Of a stretch of 64,000 bases of DNA, positions 35,661 through 48,537 are shown one piece after another. Location: assembly GCA_963682055.1 (NCBI GenBank), contig OY821750.1, positions 16,246,501 through 16,310,500 on the forward strand, read 5' to 3'. The notes beneath the pieces are model-generated. The model did not search any database. It saw only the letters and a list, made by a program, of their open reading frames with translations, and was not told the origin of the DNA. Each line of letters opens with the position of its first letter. Position 1 is the stretch's first letter. The position numbers were made by a program, and so were the translations under genes. The DNA is from Primula veris. Taxonomy: Eukaryota; Streptophyta; Magnoliopsida; Ericales; Primulaceae.

Positions 35661-38600
35661 CCGACTTTTTTGTTTTCGATATTTTATTTATATTTTTATG
35701 GTTTAGGGTTTAGGGTTTTGGTTTTAGGGCTTAGGGTTTTAGGTTTAGGGTTTAGGTAAATGTTCTTCCATATGTAGGGAATATTCCTCATTTTTTTTCT
35801 TGGATTTATGGCCAATAGTAGACGGGTTTAACCGACTTTTTTGGTTGTCGACATTTTATTTATATTTGTATGGTTTATGGTTTAGGGTTTTGGTTTTAGG
35901 GTTTAGGGTTTCAGGTTGAGGGTTTAGGTAATGTTCTTGAATATGTAGGGAATATTCCTCATTTTTTTCTTTGATTTATGGCCAATAGTAGACGGGTTTA
36001 ACCGACGTTTTTGGTTTTTGACATTTTATTTATATTTGTATGGTTTAGGGTTTAGGGTTTTGGTTTTAGGGCTTAGGGTTTTACGTTTAGTGTTTAGGTA
36101 ATGTTCCTCCATATGTAGGGAATATTCCTCATTTTTTTTCTTGGATTTATGGCCAATAGTAGACGGGTTTAACCGACTTTTTTGGTTGTCGACATTTTAT
36201 TTATATTTGTATGGTTTAGGGTTTAGGGTTTTGGTTTTAGGGTTTAGGGTTTTAGGTTTAGGGTTTAGGTAATGTTCTTGAATATGTAGGGAATATTCCT
36301 CATTTTTTTCTTCGATTTATGGCCAATAGTAGACGGGTTTAACCGACTTTTTTGGTTTTCGACATTTTATTTATATTTGTATGGTTTAGGGTTTAGGGTT
36401 TAGGGTTTTGGTTTTAGGGCTTAGGGTTTTAGGTTTAGGGTTTAGGTAATGTTCTTCCATATGTAGGGAATATTCCTTTTTTTTTTCTTGGATTTATGGC
36501 CAATAGTAGACGGGTTTAACCGACTTTTTTGGTTGTCGACATTTTATTTATATTTGTATGGTTTAGGGTTTAGGGTTTTGGTTTTAGGGTTTAGGGTTTC
36601 AGGTTTAGGGTTTAGGTAATGGTCTTGAATATGTAGGGAATATTCCTCATTTTTTTCTTTGATTTATGGCCAATACTAGACGGGTTTAACCGACTTTTTT
36701 GGTTTTTGACATTTTATTTATATTTGTATGGTTTAGGGTTTAGGGTTTTGGTTTTAGGGCTTAGGGTTTTAGGTTTAGGGTTTAGGTAATGTTCTTCCAT
36801 ATGTAGGGAATATTCCTCATTTTTTTTCTTGGATTTATGGCCAATAGTAGACGGGTTTAACCGACTTTTTTGGTTGTCGACATTTTATTTATATTTGTAT
36901 GGTTTAGGGTTTAGGGTTTTGGTTTTAGGGTTTAGGGTTTTAGGTTGAGGGTTTAGGTAATGTTCTTGAATATGTAGGGAATATTCCTCATTTTTTTCTT
37001 TGATTTATGGCCAATAGTAGACGGGTTTAACCGACGTTTTTGGTTTTTGACATTTTATTTATATTTGTATGGTTTAGGGTTTAGGGTTTTGGTTTTAGGG
37101 ATTAGGGTTTTAGGTTTAGGGTTTAGGTAATGTTCTTCCATATGTAGGGAATATTCCTCATTTTTTTTCTTGGATTTATGACCAATAGGAGACGGGTTTA
37201 ACCGACTTTTTTGGTTGTCGACATTTTATTTATATTTGTATGGTTTAGGGTATAGGGTTTTGGTTTTAGGGTTTAGGGTTTTAGGTTTAGGGTTTAGGTA
37301 ATGTTCTTGAATATGTAGGGAATATTCCTCATTTTTTTCTTGGATTTATGGCCAATAGTAGACGGGTTTAACCGACTTTTTTGTTTTCGACATTTTATTT
37401 ATATTTTTATGGTTTAGGGTTTAGGGTTTTGGTTTTAGGGCTTAGGGTTTTAGGTTTAGGGTTTAGGTAAATGTTCTTCCATATGTAGGGAATATTCCTC
37501 ATTTTTTTTCTTGGATTTATGGCCAATAGTAGACGGGTTTAACCGACTTTTTTGGTTGTCGACATTTTATTTATATTTGTATGGTTTAGTGTTTAGGGTT
37601 TTGGTTTTAGGGTTTAGGGTTTCAGGTTTAGGGTTTAGGTAATGGTCTTGAATATGTAGGGAATATTCCTCATTTTTTTCTTTGATTTATGGCCAATACT
37701 AGACGGGTTTAACCGACTTTTTTGGTTTTTGACATTTTATTTATATTTGTATGGTTTAGGGTTTAGGGTTTTGGTTTTAGGGCTTAGGGTTTTAGGTTTA
37801 GGGTTTAGGTAATGTTCTTCCATATGTAGGGAATATTCCTCATTTTTTTTCTTGGATTTATGGCCAATAGTAGACGGGTTTAACCGACTTTTTTGGTTGT
37901 CGACATTTTATTTATATTTGTATGGTTTAGGGTTTAGGGTTTTGGTTTTAGGGTTTAGGGTTTCAGGTTCAGGGTTTAGGTAATGTTCTTGAATATGTAG
38001 GGAATATTCCTCATTTTTTTCTTCGATTTATGGCCAATAGTAGACGGGTTTAACCGACTTTTTTGGTTTTTGACATTTTATTTATATTTGTATGGTTTAG
38101 GGTTTAGGGTTTTGGTTTTAGGGCTTAGGGTTTTACGTTTAGTGTTTAGGTAATGTTCCTCCATATGTAGGGAATATTCCTCATTTTTTTTGTTGGATTT
38201 ATGGCCAATAGTAGACGGGTTTAACCGACTTTTTTGGTTGTCGACATTTTATTTATATTTGTATGGTTTAGGGTTTAGGGTTTTGGTTTTAGGGTTTAGG
38301 GTTTCAGGTTTAGGGTTTAGGTAATGGTCTTGAATATGTAGGGAATATTCCTCATTTTTTTCTTTGATTTATGGCCAATACTAGACGGGTTTAACCGACT
38401 TTTTTGGTTTTTGACATTTTATTTATATTTGTATGGTTTAGGGTTTAGGGTTTTGGTTTTAGGGCTTAGGGTTTTAGGTTTAGGGTTTAGGTAATGTTCT
38501 TCCATATGTAGGGAATATTCCTCATTTTTTTTGTTGGATTTATGGCCAATAGTAGACGGGTTTAACCGACTTTTTTGGTTGTCGACATTTTATTTATATT

Positions 38601-39178
38601 TGTATGGTTTAGGGTTTAGGGTTTTGGTTTTAGGGTTTAGGGTTTTAGGTTTAGGGTTTAGGTAATGTTCTTGAATATGTAGGGAATATTCCTCATTTTT
38701 TTCTTCGATTTATGGCCAATAGTAGACGGGTTTAACCGACTTTTTTGGTTTTCGACATTTTATTTATATTTGTATGGTTTAGGGTTTAGGGTTTAGGGTT
38801 TTGGTTTTAGGGCTTAGGGTTTTAGGTTTAGGGTTTAGGTAATGTTCTTCCATATGTAGGGAATATTCCTTTTTTTTTTCTTGGATTTATGGCCAATAGT
38901 AGACGGGTTTAACCGACTTTTTTGGTTGTCGACATTTTATTTATATTTGTATGGTTTAGGGTTTAGGGTTTTGGTTTTAGGGTTTAGGGTTTCAGGTTTA
39001 GGGTTTAGGTAATGGTCTTGAATATGTAGGGAATATTCCTCATTTTTTTCTTTGATTTATGGCCAATACTAGACGGGTTTAACCGACTTTTTTGGTTTTT
39101 GACATTTTATTTATATTTGTATGGTTTAGGGTTTAGGGTTTTGGTTTTAGGGCTTAGGGTTTTAGGTTTAGGGTTTAG
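35661..39178 (+). repeat. Transition segment leading into the 14-mer array
   Basis: Contains B3, A3, B1-A4 (36269), B2, then the eight-monomer block A, B3, A5 with GGAGAC, B4, A2, B2, A from 36786, then B6, A3 with TTTGTTGG, B2, A6, B1-A4 (38662), B2. The stretch from 36269 to about 37.95 kb matches the array 2,393 bp downstream. The 6 bp excess over 2,387 comes from the B1 heptamer. A private GGGATTAGGG replaces GGGCTTAGGG near 37101. No gene. Confidence 0.8.
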
Positions 39179-41565
39179 GTAATGTTCTTCCATATGTAGG
39201 GAATATTCCTCATTTTTTTTCTTGGATTTATGGCCAATAGTAGACGGGTTTAACCGACTTTTTTGGTTGTCGACATTTTATTTATATTTGTATGGTTTAG
39301 GGTTTAGGGTTTTGGTTTTAGGGTTTAGGGTTTTAGGTTGAGGGTTTAGGTAATGTTCTTGAATATGTAGGGAATATTCCTCATTTTTTTCTTTGATTTA
39401 TGGCCAATAGTAGACGGGTTTAACCGACGTTTTTGGTTTTTGACATTTTATTTATATTTGTATGGTTTAGGGTTTAGGGTTTTGGTTTTAGGGCTTAGGG
39501 TTTTAGGTTTAGGGTTTAGGTAATGTTCTTCCATATGTAGGGAATATTCCTCATTTTTTTTCTTGGATTTATGACCAATAGGAGACGGGTTTAACCGACT
39601 TTTTTGGTTGTCGACATTTTATTTATATTTGTATGGTTTAGGGTATAGGGTTTTGGTTTTAGGGTTTAGGGTTTTAGGTTTAGGGTTTAGGTAATGTTCT
39701 TGAATATGTAGGGAATATTCCTCATTTTTTTCTTGGATTTATGGCCAATAGTAGACGGGTTTAACCGACTTTTTTGTTTTCGACATTTTATTTATATTTT
39801 TATGGTTTAGGGTTTAGGGTTTTGGTTTTAGGGCTTAGGGTTTTAGGTTTAGGGTTTAGGTAAATGTTCTTCCATATGTAGGGAATATTCCTCATTTTTT
39901 TTCTTGGATTTATGGCCAATAGTAGACGGGTTTAACCGACTTTTTTGGTTGTCGACATTTTATTTATATTTTTATGGTTTAGGGTTTAGGGTTTTGGTTT
40001 TAGGGTTTAGGGTTTCAGGTTTAGGGTTTAGGTAATGGTCTTGAATATGTAGGGAATATTCCTCATTTTTTTCTTTGATTTATGGCCAATACTAGACGGG
40101 TTTAACCGACTTTTTTGGTTTTTGACATTTTATTTATATTTGTATGGTTTAGGGTTTAGGGTTTTGGTTTTAGGGCTTAGGGTTTTAGGTTTAGGGTTTA
40201 GGTAATGTTCTTCCATATGTAGGGAATATTCCTCATTTTTTTTCTTGGATTTATGGCCAATAGTAGACGCGTTTAACCGACTTTTTTGGTTGTCGACATT
40301 TTATTTATATTTGTATGGTTTAGGGTTTAGGGTTTTGGTTTTAGGGTTTAGGGTTTTAGGTTGAGGGTTTAGGTAATATTCTTGAATATGTAGGGAATAT
40401 TCCTCATTTTTTTCTTTGATTTACGGCCAATAGTAGACGGGTTTAACCGACGTTTTTGGTTTTTGACATTTTATTTATATTTGTATGGTTTAGGGTTTAG
40501 GGTTTTGGTTTTAGGGCTTAGGGTTTTAGGTTTAGGGTTTAGGTAATGTTCTTCCATATGTAGGGAATATTCCTCATTTTTTTTGTTGGATTTATGGCCA
40601 ATAGTAGACGGGTTTAACCGACTTTTTTGGTTGTCGACATTTTATTTATATTTGTATGGTTTAGGGTTTAGGGTTTTGGTTTTAGGGTTTAGGGTTTTAG
40701 GTTTAGGGTTTAGGTAATGTTCTTGAATATGTAGGGAATATTCCTCATTTTTTTCTTGGATTTATGGCCAATAGTAGACGGGTTTAACCGACTTTTTTGT
40801 TTTCGACATTTTATTTATATTTTTATGGTTTAGGGTTTAGGGTCTTGGTTTTAGGGCTTAGGGTTTTAGGTTTAGGGTTTAGGTAAATGTTCTTCCATAT
40901 GTAGGGAATATTCCTCATTTTTTTTCTTGGATTTATGGCCAATAGTAGACGGGTTTAACCGACTTTTTTGGTTGTCGACATTTTATTTATATTTGTATGG
41001 TTTAGGGTTTAGGGTTTTGGTTTTAGGGTTTAGGGTTTCAGGTTCAGGGTTTAGGTAATGTTCTTGAATATGTAGGGAATATTCCTCATTTTTTTCTTCG
41101 ATTTATGGCCAATAGTAGACGGGTTTAACCGACTTTTTTGGTTTTTGACATTTTATTTATATTTGTATGGTTTAGGGTTTAGGGTTTTGGTTTTAGGGCT
41201 TAGGGTTTTACGTTTAGTGTTTAGGTAATGTTCCTCCATATGTAGGGAATATTCCTCATTTTTTTTCTTGGATTTATGGCCAATAGTAGACGGGTTTAAC
41301 CGACTTTTTTGGTTGTCGACATTTTATTTATATTTGTATGGTTTAGGGTTTAGGGTTTTGGTTTTAGGGTTTAGGGTTTCAGGTTTAGGGTTTAGGTAAT
41401 GGTCTTGAATATGTAGGGAATATTCCTCATTTTTTTCTTTGATTTATGGCCAATACTAGACGGGTTTAACCGACTTTTTTGGTTTTTGACATTTTATTTA
41501 TATTTGTATGGTTTAGGGTTTAGGGTTTTGGTTTTAGGGCTTAGGGTTTTAGGTTTAGGGTTTAG
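39179..41565 (+). repeat. 2,387 bp 14-monomer higher-order repeat, copy 1
   Basis: Order: A, B3, A5 with GGAGAC (39574), B4, A2, B2, A, B5, A6, B4, A2 (after GGTCTTGG at 40841), B6, A3, B2. The length is exactly seven 341 bp dimers. It differs from later copies by CTTCCATATG rather than CTTACATATG in the first monomer, a TTTTTATGG in its first A2, and a private AGACGCG near 40269. Confidence 0.92.
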
Positions 41566-43952
41566 GTAATGTTCTTACATATGTAGGGAATATTCCTCAT
41601 TTTTTTTCTTGGATTTATGGCCAATAGTAGACGGGTTTAACCGACTTTTTTGGTTGTCGACATTTTATTTATATTTGTATGGTTTAGGGTTTAGGGTTTT
41701 GGTTTTAGGGTTTAGGGTTTTAGGTTGAGGGTTTAGGTAATGTTCTTGAATATGTAGGGAATATTCCTCATTTTTTTCTTTGATTTATGGCCAATAGTAG
41801 ACGGGTTTAACCGACGTTTTTGGTTTTTGACATTTTATTTATATTTGTATGGTTTAGGGTTTAGGGTTTTGGTTTTAGGGCTTAGGGTTTTAGGTTTAGG
41901 GTTTAGGTAATGTTCTTCCATATGTAGGGAATATTCCTCATTTTTTTTCTTGGATTTATGACCAATAGGAGACGGGTTTAACCGACTTTTTTGGTTGTCG
42001 ACATTTTATTTATATTTGTATGGTTTAGGGTATAGGGTTTTGGTTTTAGGGTTTAGGGTTTTAGGTTTAGGGTTTAGGTAATGTTCTTGAATATGTAGGG
42101 AATATTCCTCATTTTTTTCTTGGATTTATGGCCAATAGTAGACGGGTTTAACCGACTTTTTTGTTTTCGACATTTTATTTATATTTTTATGGTTTAGGGT
42201 TTAGGGTTTTGGTTTTAGGGCTTAGGGTTTTAGGTTTAGGGTTTAGGTAAATGTTCTTCCATATGTAGGGAATATTCCTCATTTTTTTTTTTGGATTTAT
42301 GGCCAATAGTAGACGGGTTTAACCGACTTTTTTGGTTGTCGACATTTTATTTATATTTGTATGGTTTAGGGTTTAGGGTTTTGGTTTTAGGGTTTAGGGT
42401 TTCAGGTTTAGGGTTTAGGTAATGGTCTTGAATATGTAGGGAATATTCCTCATTTTTTTCTTTGATTTATGGCCAATACTAGACGGGTTTAACCGACTTT
42501 TTTGGTTTTTGACATTTTATTTATATTTGTATGGTTTAGGGTTTAGGGTTTTGGTTTTAGGGCTTAGGGTTTTAGGTTTAGGGTTTAGGTAATGTTCTTC
42601 CATATGTAGGGAATATTCCTCATTTTTTTTCTTGGATTTATGGCCAATAGTAGACGGGTTTAACCGACTTTTTTGGTTGTCGACATTTTATTTATATTTG
42701 TATGGTTTAGGGTTTAGGGTTTTGGTTTTAGGGTTTAGGGTTTTAGGTTGAGGGTTTAGGTAATATTCTTGAATATGTAGGGAATATTCCTCATTTTTTT
42801 CTTTGATTTACGGCCAATAGTAGACGGGTTTAACCGACGTTTTTGGTTTTTGACATTTTATTTATATTTGTATGGTTTAGGGTTTAGGGTTTTGGTTTTA
42901 GGGCTTAGGGTTTTAGGTTTAGGGTTTAGGTAATGTTCTTCCATATGTAGGGAATATTCCTCATTTTTTTTGTTGGATTTATGGCCAATAGTAGACGGGT
43001 TTAACCGACTTTTTTGGTTGTCGACATTTTATTTATATTTGTATGGTTTAGGGTTTAGGGTTTTGGTTTTAGGGTTTAGGGTTTTAGGTTTAGGGTTTAG
43101 GTAATGTTCTTGAATATGTAGGGAATATTCCTCATTTTTTTCTTGGATTTATGGCCAATAGTAGACGGGTTTAACCGACTTTTTTGTTTTCGACATTTTA
43201 TTTATATTTTTATGGTTTAGGGTTTAGGGTCTTGGTTTTAGGGCTTAGGGTTTTAGGTTTAGGGTTTAGGTAAATGTTCTTCCATATGTAGGGAATATTC
43301 CTCATTTTTTTTCTTGGATTTATGGCCAATAGTAGACGGGTTTAACCGACTTTTTTGGTTGTCGACATTTTATTTATATTTGTATGGTTTAGGGTTTAGG
43401 GTTTTGGTTTTAGGGTTTAGGGTTTCAGGTTCAGGGTTTAGGTAATGTTCTTGAATATGTAGGGAATATTCCTCATTTTTTTCTTCGATTTATGGCCAAT
43501 AGTAGACGGGTTTAACCGACTTTTTTGGTTTTTGACATTTTATTTATATTTGTATGGTTTAGGGTTTAGGGTTTTGGTTTTAGGGCTTAGGGTTTTACGT
43601 TTAGTGTTTAGGTAATGTTCCTCCATATGTAGGGAATATTCCTCATTTTTTTTCTTGGATTTATGGCCAATAGTAGACGGGTTTAACCGACTTTTTTGGT
43701 TGTCGACATTTTATTTATATTTGTATGGTTTAGGGTTTAGGGTTTTGGTTTTAGGGTTTAGGGTTTCAGGTTTAGGGTTTAGGTAATGGTCTTGAATATG
43801 TAGGGAATATTCCTCATTTTTTTCTTTGATTTATGGCCAATACTAGACGGGTTTAACCGACTTTTTTGGTTTTTGACATTTTATTTATATTTGTATGGTT
43901 TAGGGTTTAGGGTTTTGGTTTTAGGGCTTAGGGTTTTAGGTTTAGGGTTTAG
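41566..43952 (+). repeat. 2,387 bp 14-monomer higher-order repeat, copy 2
   Basis: Identical order to copy 1. Markers fall exactly 2,387 bp after those of copy 1: AATAGGAGAC (41961) and GGTCTTGG (43228). New in this copy is CTTACATATG at 41574, and a C to T at 42290 that makes an 11 T tract. The second change is shared with copy 4 but not copy 3. Confidence 0.93.
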
Positions 43953-46339
43953 GTAATGTTCTTACATATGTAGGGAATATTCCTCATTTTTTTTCTTGGA
44001 TTTATGGCCAATAGTAGACGGGTTTAACCGACTTTTTTGGTTGTCGACATTTTATTTATATTTGTATGGTTTAGGGTTTAGGGTTTTGGTTTTAGGGTTT
44101 AGGGTTTTAGGTTGAGGGTTTAGGTAATGTTCTTGAATATGTAGGGAATATTCCTCATTTTTTTCTTTGATTTATGGCCAATAGTAGACGGGTTTAACCG
44201 ACGTTTTTGGTTTTTGACATTTTATTTATATTTGTATGGTTTAGGGTTTAGGGTTTTGGTTTTAGGGCTTAGGGTTTTAGGTTTAGGGTTTAGGTAATGT
44301 TCTTCCATATGTAGGGAATATTCCTCATTTTTTTTCTTGGATTTATGACCAATAGGAGACGGGTTTAACCGACTTTTTTGGTTGTCGACATTTTATTTAT
44401 ATTTGTATGGTTTAGGGTATAGGGTTTTGGTTTTAGGGTTTAGGGTTTTAGGTTTAGGGTTTAGGTAATGTTCTTGAATATGTAGGGAATATTCCTCATT
44501 TTTTTCTTGGATTTATGGCCAATAGTAGACGGGTTTAACCGACTTTTTTGTTTTCGACATTTTATTTATATTTTTATGGTTTAGGGTTTAGGGTTTTGGT
44601 TTTAGGGCTTAGGGTTTTAGGTTTAGGGTTTAGGTAAATGTTCTTCCATATGTAGGGAATATTCCTCATTTTTTTTCTTGGATTTATGGCCAATAGTAGA
44701 CGGGTTTAACCGACTTTTTTGGTTGTCGACATTTTATTTATATTTGTATGGTTTAGGGTTTAGGGTTTTGGTTTTAGGGTTTAGGGTTTCAGGTTTAGGG
44801 TTTAGGTAATGGTCTTGAATATGTAGGGAATATTCCTCATTTTTTTCTTTGATTTATGGCCAATACTAGACGGGTTTAACCGACTTTTTTGGTTTTTGAC
44901 ATTTTATTTATATTTGTATGGTTTAGGGTTTAGGGTTTTGGTTTTAGGGCTTAGGGTTTTAGGTTTAGGGTTTAGGTAATGTTCTTCCATATGTAGGGAA
45001 TATTCCTCATTTTTTTTCTTGGATTTATGGCCAATAGTAGACGGGTTTAACCGACTTTTTTGGTTGTCGACATTTTATTTATATTTGTATGGTTTAGGGT
45101 TTAGGGTTTTGGTTTTAGGGTTTAGGGTTTTAGGTTGAGGGTTTAGGTAATATTCTTGAATATGTAGGGAATATTCCTCATTTTTTTCTTTGATTTACGG
45201 CCAATAGTAGACGGGTTTAACCGACGTTTTTGGTTTTTGACATTTTATTTATATTTGTATGGTTTAGGGTTTAGGGTTTTGGTTTTAGGGCTTAGGGTTT
45301 TAGGTTTAGGGTTTAGGTAATGTTCTTCCATATGTAGGGAATATTCCTCATTTTTTTTGTTGGATTTATGGCCAATAGTAGACGGGTTTAACCGACTTTT
45401 TTGGTTGTCGACATTTTATTTATATTTGTATGGTTTAGGGTTTAGGGTTTTGGTTTTAGGGTTTAGGGTTTTAGGTTTAGGGTTTAGGTAATGTTCTTGA
45501 ATATGTAGGGAATATTCCTCATTTTTTTCTTGGATTTATGGCCAATAGTAGACGGGTTTAACCGACTTTTTTGTTTTCGACATTTTATTTATATTTTTAT
45601 GGTTTAGGGTTTAGGGTCTTGGTTTTAGGGCTTAGGGTTTTAGGTTTAGGGTTTAGGTAAATGTTCTTCCATATGTAGGGAATATTCCTCATTTTTTTTC
45701 TTGGATTTATGGCCAATAGTAGACGGGTTTAACCGACTTTTTTGGTTGTCGACATTTTATTTATATTTGTATGGTTTAGGGTTTAGGGTTTTGGTTTTAG
45801 GGTTTAGGGTTTCAGGTTCAGGGTTTAGGTAATGTTCTTGAATATGTAGGGAATATTCCTCATTTTTTTCTTCGATTTATGGCCAATAGTAGACGGGTTT
45901 AACCGACTTTTTTGGTTTTTGACATTTTATTTATATTTGTATGGTTTAGGGTTTAGGGTTTTGGTTTTAGGGCTTAGGGTTTTACGTTTAGTGTTTAGGT
46001 AATGTTCCTCCATATGTAGGGAATATTCCTCATTTTTTTTCTTGGATTTATGGCCAATAGTAGACGGGTTTAACCGACTTTTTTGGTTGTCGACATTTTA
46101 TTTATATTTGTATGGTTTAGGGTTTAGGGTTTTGGTTTTAGGGTTTAGGGTTTCAGGTTTAGGGTTTAGGTAATGGTCTTGAATATGTAGGGAATATTCC
46201 TCATTTTTTTCTTTGATTTATGGCCAATACTAGACGGGTTTAACCGACTTTTTTGGTTTTTGACATTTTATTTATATTTGTATGGTTTAGGGTTTAGGGT
46301 TTTGGTTTTAGGGCTTAGGGTTTTAGGTTTAGGGTTTAG
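43953..46339 (+). repeat. 2,387 bp 14-monomer higher-order repeat, copy 3
   Basis: Markers at 43961 (CTTACAT), 44348 (ACCAATAGGAG) and 45615 (GGTCTTGG) lie exactly 2,387 bp from their counterparts. It lacks the 11 T variant and keeps the ordinary eight T plus CTTGG. By eye it is otherwise the same as copy 2. Confidence 0.93.
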
Positions 46340-48537
46340 GTAATGTTCTTACATATGTAGGGAATATTCCTCATTTTTTTTCTTGGATTTATGGCCAATA
46401 GTAGACGGGTTTAACCGACTTTTTTGGTTGTCGACATTTTATTTATATTTGTATGGTTTAGGGTTTAGGGTTTTGGTTTTAGGGTTTAGGGTTTTAGGTT
46501 GAGGGTTTAGGTAATGTTCTTGAATATGTAGGGAATATTCCTCATTTTTTTCTTTGATTTATGGCCAATAGTAGACGGGTTTAACCGACGTTTTTGGTTT
46601 TTGACATTTTATTTATATTTGTATGGTTTAGGGTTTAGGGTTTTGGTTTTAGGGCTTAGGGTTTTAGGTTTAGGGTTTAGGTAATGTTCTTCCATATGTA
46701 GGGAATATTCCTCATTTTTTTTCTTGGATTTATGACCAATAGGAGACGGGTTTAACCGACTTTTTTGGTTGTCGACATTTTATTTATATTTGTATGGTTT
46801 AGGGTATAGGGTTTTGGTTTTAGGGTTTAGGGTTTTAGGTTTAGGGTTTAGGTAATGTTCTTGAATATGTAGGGAATATTCCTCATTTTTTTCTTGGATT
46901 TATGGCCAATAGTAGACGGGTTTAACCGACTTTTTTGTTTTCGACATTTTATTTATATTTTTATGGTTTAGGGTTTAGGGTTTTGGTTTTAGGGCTTAGG
47001 GTTTTAGGTTTAGGGTTTAGGTAAATGTTCTTCCATATGTAGGGAATATTCCTCATTTTTTTTTTTGGATTTATGGCCAATAGTAGACGGGTTTAACCGA
47101 CTTTTTTGGTTGTCGACATTTTATTTATATTTGTATGGTTTAGGGTTTAGGGTTTTGGTTTTAGGGTTTAGGGTTTCAGGTTTAGGGTTTAGGTAATGGT
47201 CTTGAATATGTAGGGAATATTCCTCATTTTTTTCTTTGATTTATGGCCAATACTAGACGGGTTTAACCGACTTTTTTGGTTTTTGACATTTTATTTATAT
47301 TTGTATGGTTTAGGGTTTAGGGTTTTGGTTTTAGGGCTTAGGGTTTTAGGTTTAGGGTTTAGGTAATGTTCTTCCATATGTAGGGAATATTCCTCATTTT
47401 TTTTCTTGGATTTATGGCCAATAGTAGACGGGTTTAACCGACTTTTTTGGTTGTCGACATTTTATTTATATTTGTATGGTTTAGGGTTTAGGGTTTTGGT
47501 TTTAGGGTTTAGGGTTTTAGGTTGAGGGTTTAGGTAATATTCTTGAATATGTAGGGAATATTCCTCATTTTTTTCTTTGATTTACGGCCAATAGTAGACG
47601 GGTTTAACCGACGTTTTTGGTTTTTGACATTTTATTTATATTTGTATGGTTTAGGGTTTAGGGTTTTGGTTTTAGGGCTTAGGGTTTTAGGTTTAGGGTT
47701 TAGGTAATGTTCTTCCATATGTAGGGAATATTCCTCATTTTTTTTGTTGGATTTATGGCCAATAGTAGACGGGTTTAACCGACTTTTTTGGTTGTCGACA
47801 TTTTATTTATATTTGTATGGTTTAGGGTTTAGGGTTTTGGTTTTAGGGTTTAGGGTTTTAGGTTTAGGGTTTAGGTAATGTTCTTGAATATGTAGGGAAT
47901 ATTCCTCATTTTTTTCTTGGATTTATGGCCAATAGTAGACGGGTTTAACCGACTTTTTTGTTTTCGACATTTTATTTATATTTTTATGGTTTAGGGTTTA
48001 GGGTCTTGGTTTTAGGGCTTAGGGTTTTAGGTTTAGGGTTTAGGTAAATGTTCTTCCATATGTAGGGAATATTCCTCATTTTTTTTCTTGGATTTATGGC
48101 CAATAGTAGACGGGTTTAACCGACTTTTTTGGTTGTCGACATTTTATTTATATTTGTATGGTTTAGGGTTTAGGGTTTTGGTTTTAGGGTTTAGGGTTTC
48201 AGGTTCAGGGTTTAGGTAATGTTCTTGAATATGTAGGGAATATTCCTCATTTTTTTCTTCGATTTATGGCCAATAGTAGACGGGTTTAACCGACTTTTTT
48301 GGTTTTTGACATTTTATTTATATTTGTATGGTTTAGGGTTTAGGGTTTTGGTTTTAGGGCTTAGGGTTTTACGTTTAGTGTTTAGGTAATGTTCCTCCAT
48401 ATGTAGGGAATATTCCTCATTTTTTTTCTTGGATTTATGGCCAATAGTAGACGGGTTTAACCGACTTTTTTGGTTGTCGACATTTTATTTATATTTGTAT
48501 GGTTTAGGGTTTAGGGTTTTGGTTTTAGGGTTTAGGG
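46340..48537 (+). repeat. 2,387 bp 14-monomer higher-order repeat, copy 4 (13 of 14 monomers)
   Basis: The unit follows the same register (46348, 46735, 48002) until about 48,538. There the expected B2 leader TTTCAGG is replaced by TTTTAGG and a B4, starting the 682 bp pattern. It carries the 11 T variant at 47064, exactly 4,774 bp (two units) from the one in copy 2. Confidence 0.92.
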
